Shown here: positions 62,201 to 64,000 of the stretch, in pieces
Position numbering within the stretch: the first letter of the stretch is position 1
How the letters are laid out: each line of letters opens with the position of its first letter
Source: Nectonema munidae
Taxonomy: Eukaryota > Nematomorpha > Nectonematoida > Nectonematidae
DNA: 64,000 nucleotides
Direction: 5' to 3'
NCBI GenBank assembly: GCA_030549495.1
Contig: JAUIRK010000292.1
Location: 1 to 64,000, forward strand
Notes under the pieces: generated by a model
What the model saw: the letters and a program-made list of their open reading frames with translations, nothing else
Database searches by the model: none
Told to the model about the DNA's origin: nothing
Program-made: the position numbers and the translations under genes

Positions 62201-63083
62201 ATGAAATATAATTGATTTTTGATTTTAAAATTAAATATCTTGTAATACAGGAAACGATGACTGAAAATCACTTATTTATTAATTATAAATTTTATTATAA
62301 TTATTTATATCGTTAAAATATAAACATTTTGGAAAAAAATTTTACATTTCTCTAGCTAATATATTACTCTTTTTATCAAATTGTTTACTTTCCAAAAAGG
62401 TAAAATCAAAGATTACATAAAGAATAAAGTGAATTTCTAGGTTGAATCTTTCTTATATATTTAAAGGTTTTAATTCAAATTTATTATTGAAGTTATATGT
62501 CAAAGAAATTATCTAATTTAATTAGTAATATAACTAAATTTTAATTAACGTATAATTATAAATTTGTTAGTTTCATAAACCCATTTTAAAATTTCAAAAT
62601 TATTGCGATTAGATAGTGTATTTGGTATAATTTCTTCCACGTGAGACATTACTTAGACATGTATGATTTTATAATTAATAAACGATATTTCGCTACTTCC
62701 CATATATCTTTTACTACTTTTGCTCATAAGTTTCAGGAAACACTGCTATTATGAACAAATTAATTTACAAACTCAATTTAGTAAGTGAAACAAGAATTTT
62801 AACTACTCTAAGTTAGTAAGTTTAAATGATCCATTAGTGATCATGTTGGGAATATAGTATATTAATGAGACTAGTTTTTTACTAGTCATATAAGGAGGTG
62901 TAATTTGAGTGAAATTTTTAGAAGCATCTTTTTCGCCCACATTTCTAACGGCTTCTCAAATCACTGACAACTTCGCCTTTATTTCCTGGCTTCCAAGCAA
63001 CTCCAACTTCATACACGCTATCCACGTCAACAATATTGAAATAGTCGCCCTCAATCCCGGCATTTTTAGATACAAAATGACAG
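41143..63083 (+). CDS. Rbp: RIM-binding protein gene, partial (ten exons seen)
   Basis: RIM-BP is a cytosolic scaffold of the presynaptic active zone. Through SH3 and FN3 domains it links voltage-gated calcium channels and RIM proteins to the release machinery. Exons seen: 41143-41268 (tentative), 44392-44487, 44591-44644, 48682-48868, 49924-50041, 50089-50320, 55000-55279, 59438-59625, 61658-61736 and 62922-63083. All have GT-AG borders and matching phases, giving roughly 500 residues. Order is acidic region, coiled coil, linker, SH3-I, linker, FN3-1, start of FN3-2. This is the canonical RIM-BP order; the third FN3 and SH3-II/III expected by family are beyond the right edge. Introns of 50 bp to about 4.7 kb hold most of the transposons. 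The 5' end is not identified; extra small exons may have been missed. The symbol follows the fly gene. Confidence 0.88.
41269..44391. other. Probable intron, AT-rich
   Basis: No exon or transposon recognised. Short low-complexity pyrimidine-rich and AT-rich runs only. Confidence 0.5.
44392..44487 (+). CDS. Rbp: RIM-BP exon: coiled coil, possible start codon
   Basis: The acceptor TTTTAATTTAG precedes AAAATAATG, and the donor is AAG|GTATTG. The 32 codons (30 from the ATG at 44398) read METSEKQKTVENQHQDALNR then LKNKQEELEK, a charged heptad-like helix. The ATG could be the start of a shorter isoform, with the acceptor then belonging to a 5' UTR exon, or internal if the 41143 exon is joined upstream. 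N-terminal coiled coils are a known feature of RIM-BP. Confidence 0.7.
44591..44644 (+). CDS. Rbp: RIM-BP micro-exon: coiled coil
   Basis: A 54-nt phase 0-0 exon between acceptor TAATATTTAG and donor GAG|GTATCA, encoding LRLSNVEGKHNEYIKALE. The helix continues without break from the previous exon and into ERIKELEKN of the next. Small symmetric exons like this are often alternatively used. Confidence 0.7.
44775..44918 (+). mobile_element. tRNA-derived SINE, copy 5 (intronic)
   Basis: Full-length plus-strand copy with GGGCGTGAGTAGGG head, box B GGTTCGATTCC and a TTACCTTTACC tail, in the intron after the micro-exon and in the sense direction of the host gene. Confidence 0.9.
44919..47075. other. 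Intron sequence, AT-rich
   Basis: No exon or element recognised between the two intronic SINEs. Confidence 0.5.
47076..47228 (+). mobile_element. tRNA-derived SINE, copy 6 (intronic)
   Basis: Plus-strand copy with GGGGCATGAGTAGG head, box B variant GGTTCGATCCC, and a CTACCTTTACCTTTAC tail with two tail units. Confidence 0.88.
47821..48476. mobile_element. 656-bp TIR element with short-period ends (intronic)
   Basis: The left end reads AGCAGACATTTTATCG, then CGATTCGTCGAATGAACATT, then TTGTCGAACAACC. The right end, on the minus strand, reads AGCAGACTTATCGCAGCCGG, then CGATTCGTTGAATGGATATT, then TTGTCGAACGG. The terminal repeats run for about 100 bp each with gaps. The interior is AT-rich and non-coding. 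Superfamily not proven; the style of the ends matches the possible MULE-linked ends near 39.5 kb. Confidence 0.75.
48682..48868 (+). CDS. Rbp: RIM-BP exon: end of coiled coil and Ser/Pro linker
   Basis: The exon runs from acceptor ATATAATAG to donor CAA|GTAAAA, 187 nt, entering in phase 0 and leaving in phase 1. It encodes ERIKELEKNSKIQTIQQEEL, then a basic helical stretch, then KEETN-like acidic sequence and FTSPPSSLESSQQ. This fits the transition from the N-terminal coiled coil to the flexible region before the first SH3. Confidence 0.8.
49107..49345 (+). repeat. 21-bp minisatellite, about 11 copies (intronic)
   Basis: The unit TTTTTTAAATTCTAAAGTGTC repeats with period 21 and few changes (TTCGAAAG variants, one unit with an extra T). 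A diverged relative lies at 61.3 kb in another intron of the same gene. Confidence 0.95.
49924..50041 (+). CDS. Rbp: RIM-BP exon: linker before SH3-I
   Basis: 118 nt, entering in phase 1 (completing a Thr codon) and leaving in phase 2. Acceptor TTTATTTTAG and donor CGT|GTAAGA are strong. It encodes KLEHKAENHVTTAISTIQET followed by a Pro/Ala segment (SPLPALPKASSMNFPL). It is separated from the next exon by only 47 bp, a minimal intron. Confidence 0.82.
50089..50320 (+). CDS. Rbp: RIM-BP exon: first SH3 domain
   Basis: 232 nt, phase 2 to phase 0, acceptor TTTAAACAG and donor AAA|GTAAAG. After SFRPKN it encodes a complete SH3 domain: ISIYVAKFDYDPKSMSPND (the ALYDY-like strand with the DYDPxxMSPN insertion peculiar to RIM-BP SH3 domains), CELDFKAGDFLFLRG, and KGLVPSNYIEK (the PSNY motif of the binding groove). 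In the family SH3-I lies between the coiled coil and the FN3 repeats, as here. The usual 'DMDEDGFFEGE' n-Src loop is changed to NVVEEQYYEAE, so ligand preference may differ. Confidence 0.93.
50662..50812 (+). mobile_element. tRNA-derived SINE, copy 7 (intronic)
   Basis: Plus-strand copy with GTGTGAGTAAAGTTGG head, box B GGTTCGATCCC and GGTACCTTTACCTTTACC tail. Located 340 bp after the SH3 exon. Confidence 0.9.
50813..51949. other. Intron sequence, AT-rich
   Basis: Holds a CA-rich microsatellite near 51010-51038. No exon recognised. Confidence 0.5.
51950..53830 (-). mobile_element. LINE (non-LTR) RT and C-terminal region, antisense in intron
   Basis: Minus-strand translation, from the right: LENKNEVCSLFLDLSHAIDS (RT catalytic block, Lys-Ala replaced by His-Ala), then LSVNTKKSNFVSFSYSPINP, then LKFNFLGLFVNNNLT. 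ITLYKSLFLPHLRHSIFNWG and RILRVIFNCHRISHTNNIF follow. After an inserted element the C-terminal part resumes near LPPIFNQFISFKK. These are standard post-RT motifs of Jockey/CR1-like LINEs. Multiple frame shifts and 5' truncation; inactive. Confidence 0.82.
52252..53062 (-). mobile_element. pogo-type deletion derivative nested in the LINE
   Basis: Bounded by TA at 52250-52251 and 53063-53064. Ends are TTCACCCACGCATAAGCCGC (left) and TTCACCCAAGCATAAGCCGC (right, minus strand). On the minus strand from ATG at 52809 it encodes MPSSRRTQFSAKEKLQIIQ, then NRAAARHFGIDEGMVRRW, an N-terminal CENP-B/psq-like helix-turn-helix. It then jumps to SKSMIQSAFLKCGISNSLDG and an acidic tail ending at 52436, the C-terminus of Tigger/jerky-like transposases. 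The whole DDE catalytic domain is gone, so this is an internally deleted, non-autonomous element of 811 bp. The HTH could still bind the ends if expressed. Confidence 0.85.
53831..54999. other. Intron sequence, AT-rich
   Basis: No exon or element recognised. An ATGCA-rich microrepeat (CAATGCAATGCAATG) lies near 54661. Confidence 0.5.
55000..55279 (+). CDS. Rbp: RIM-BP exon: acidic Ser-rich linker after SH3-I
   Basis: 280 nt, phase 0 to phase 1, acceptor TTAACTTTAG and donor CTAA|GTAAGAG. Joined to the SH3 exon it reads SNYIEK then VPDCIISEYLSIYND, matching the 'F-V-E-x-V-P-D-D' exit of RIM-BP SH3-I. The rest is DSGHSDSTSAMPPLPKGES, EDTETLSIDEASLPSLLPSD and LSRLTLETLHQPL, a disordered Ser/Asp-rich linker like that between SH3-I and FN3-1 in relatives. 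GC content is far higher than in the flanking introns. Confidence 0.88.
55374..55925. mobile_element. 552-bp TIR element (intronic)
   Basis: The left end GGTTTGATTGGTCCAACGAC is matched by the right end read inverted, GGTACGATTGGTCCGCCGAC; both are followed by A-A-(C/T)T and TTGGTCTAATA/TTGTCTAATA. The interior is very AT-rich and non-coding. No clear target duplication. It belongs to the same style of short-period ends as the 29.9-kb and 47.8-kb elements. Confidence 0.7.
55926..56690. other. Intron sequence with part of an unrecognised open frame
   Basis: The frame 56441-56830 (129 codons) starts in a locally GC-richer patch and reads MQLGAGSKVTTPEHFSLYF, then FQNGGVNALTSRKNLL. It runs across the TTAA that opens the piggyBac copy, so its C-terminal third is transposon sequence. 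No domain recognised. Confidence 0.3.
56695..59158 (+). mobile_element. piggyBac-like DNA transposon, broken copy B (intronic)
   Basis: Starts CGCCATCTATAATG after TTAA at 56691-56694. Transposase pieces: an N-terminal segment from about ATG 57633 (PDPTEYSWSPQATLRERVES), then FNSFLTPEIIQYIYKM, then YGSPFLRAIIGRQMF and FIRFDDKEVRD. TDRFFTSHELAVW (second Asp) and a 222-codon C-terminal frame (58425-59093) with KGGVDIPNRMVKAY (third Asp) and TRKWSLAVICNYLD follow. It ends in a Cys/His-rich tail (C-x6-C-x2-H pattern and CPDCK). The block holding the first Asp, present in copy A, is missing here. There are also several frame breaks. A short intron-like GTAAGA...TTTTTTCAG lies at 57870-57919. The 3' end is uncertain; another TTAACGCCATCTA lies at 59155 in direct orientation. 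Confidence 0.9.
59438..59625 (+). CDS. Rbp: RIM-BP exon: first fibronectin III domain, N-terminal part
   Basis: 188 nt, phase 1 to phase 0, acceptor TTGTTATTTCAG and donor AAG|GTACCT. It encodes YPPTNLKVERQFLKSLLISW, then SPPLSMSESIQSYHVLLNG, then NERTKALIEDIDVKK. RIM-BP FN3-1 in other animals has the same 'P-P-T-N-L-K...K-S-x-L-I-x-W-x-P-P...I-Q-S-Y-H-V...E-R-T-K-A-L-(V/I)-E' course, including the core Trp. Identity is firm. Confidence 0.95.
59626..61294. other. Intron sequence, AT-rich
   Basis: No exon or element recognised. Confidence 0.5.
61295..61600. repeat. Diverged 21-bp minisatellite relative with inverted part
   Basis: At 61295-61380 four or so units such as TTCTAAGTTGTCTTTTTTAA recur at 21-22 bp. 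From about 61395 to 61465 the complementary form appears (AATTGAAAAAAGATCATTTA, then AAAGTAAAAAAAGATCATTT), so the block is partly palindromic. Open frames here are repeat by-products. Confidence 0.65.
61658..61736 (+). CDS. Rbp: RIM-BP exon: first fibronectin III domain, C-terminal part
   Basis: 79 nt, phase 0 to phase 1, acceptor GACTTTTTAG and donor GAG|GTAATA. It encodes THRICVRAVTNVGFSHDASC then TLLIGR, the F and G strands of FN3-1 (family pattern 'H-R-I-S-V-R-x-V-T...S-x-D-x-x-C-T-x-x-I-G'). Too short to be found by open-frame length alone; identified from the expected continuation of the domain and phase. Confidence 0.95.
61940..61979. repeat. GC-rich stem-loop in an AT-rich intron
   Basis: AGGTCT pairs with AGACCT at the ends, GCAA with TTGC next, and CCTCC with GGAGG at the tip, with small internal mismatches. 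About 15 base pairs over 40 nt. It could be a MITE tip or a structured RNA element. Confidence 0.6.
61980..62921. other. Intron sequence, AT-rich
   Basis: Nothing recognised apart from long A/T runs. Confidence 0.5.
62922..63083 (+). CDS. Rbp: RIM-BP exon: second fibronectin III domain, N-terminal part
   Basis: 162 nt, phase 1 to phase 1, acceptor GAAATTTTTAG and donor ACAG|GTATTT. It encodes SPTFLTASQITDNFAFISWL, then PSNSNFIHAIHVNNIEIVAL, then NPGIFRYKMTG. The 'I-S-W-L-P-(S/T)-N-S-N' and 'K-P-G-V-Y-R' course of RIM-BP FN3-2 is evident. The domain must be completed by an exon to the right of the window. Confidence 0.94.
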
Positions 63084-64000
63084 GTATTTCTATGTTACAA
63101 AATATTCTTTATTTTCTATAAAAAAATTTTTTAATAAATTCTTTATTTTCTAAAACAATTATTAATATAATTCCATCATTTTTAGTTTGTCTATATTCCA
63201 TAAAAAATAATTATGTTGTGAAAGTTATTAATAGTGCGATTTAAAATTAACCTAAAGATTTAAAAGTCAATTAATTTAGTTTTTAAATTATTACAACAAT
63301 TATTATTAAGTCAATTAACTTAGTTTTTTAAAAATAATGTGTAATATACAATTTTCTGAATTATAAAAAAACATGTTACAAAAGTAACATGCTATTGAAT
63401 CAACAAGTTTTTATAAAAATTATATACACCAAAACCAGTGCCGGTTCTACCAAGTGTGGGGCCTGTAGCAGATCGATTAAATTTACAAATGATAGTGAGG
63501 AAGTAAAAAATTTTTTAATAAAATTTATCTAGATTCTACAAAAAAAGATAAAAACCACAAAATTCAAGAGCAAAAATTTATTTTAAGGAGGAAATATAAA
63601 AGAAGAATTGAAGAAAACTAAAAGATATTGCAAAAAGTCAAAAAAAAAATTTTTCAAGTAAGCGCAGGGCCTGTAGCAGCTGCTACTAAAAATATTAACT
63701 TTATTCACGTATAAAAAAGTTTCCAATATTAGGCAATAACATATAGCGTGCTCATTGAAACATGATTTAGAAACGGTTAGAATAATGCAAAAGGTAATTA
63801 ACTTTATTGATTTTTGATTGCCCTTGATATTGATTAACAAGTTTGCTTTCGTCAAGCTACCTCAAATCCACACAAGTTTCATATTTCTACATTTGATGTT
63901 ATTCTCTCCTTTTTCCATCATAATCTTATGAATAATAATTTTTTCAAAAAATATTATGCCATTAAACATTGCAAATTCTAGTCTTGCTTTATCTTTAAAT
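63084..64000. other. Intron start, truncated by window edge
   Basis: No further exon seen. Two copies of GGGCCTGTAGCAG-like sequence at about 63462 and 63667 flank ~200 bp and may be parts of a small repeat element beginning AGTGCCGGTTCTACCA near 63437. Confidence 0.4.

Overview
The window is AT-rich eukaryotic DNA (roughly 70% A+T by eye) with short GT-AG exons in long introns, a tRNA-derived SINE family, and many worn DNA transposons and LINE fragments. The one recognised host gene is an orthologue of RIM-binding protein (RIM-BP, Rbp in flies), the presynaptic active-zone scaffold. That and the repeat landscape point to an invertebrate, most likely an arthropod. A crustacean such as a parasitic copepod is my guess, with low confidence. 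I found no prokaryotic genes, CRISPR arrays, rRNA or intact tRNA genes.

Layout. 1-2078 is an almost perfect (TG)n microsatellite. 2.4-31 kb has no firm host exon and holds transposon debris: a broken piggyBac (2.4-3.9 kb), hAT MITEs (9.05 and 17.4 kb), a pair of TTAA-bounded MITEs, a pogo-type C-terminus (11.9-12.3 kb), a hAT relic (18.8-20.0 kb), a GTF2IRD2-like hAT relic (24.9-26.2 kb), SINEs and a LINE 3' end (28.1 kb). Between them are a few more complex blocks that could be regulatory. 29.9-31.3 kb is an element with inverted ends around a C-rich, G-poor tandem array. 33.8-39.6 kb is a compound locus: a LINE split into endonuclease and reverse transcriptase parts, three arrays of a ~145-bp repeat in opposite orientations, and a MULE transposase remnant.

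41.1-63.1 kb carries plus-strand exons of the RIM-BP gene. They read, in order, an acidic exon, coiled-coil exons, a linker, the first SH3 domain, a Ser/Pro-rich acidic linker, the first FN3 domain (two exons) and the start of the second FN3. All exon junctions keep phase. The gene is incomplete: more FN3 and two SH3 domains should lie to the right, and 5' exons probably lie further left. Its introns hold SINEs, two TIR elements, a 21-bp minisatellite, a minus-strand LINE with a pogo-type deletion derivative inserted in it, and a second broken piggyBac.

The most interesting material is structural: (i) a possible MULE family whose ends are arrays of ~145-bp repeats, (ii) a recurrent end motif shared by piggyBac-like copies, (iii) a related minisatellite in two introns of one gene, and (iv) a pogo-type derivative in a LINE with the TA target still readable. 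I saw nothing that supports a wholly new biochemical system.
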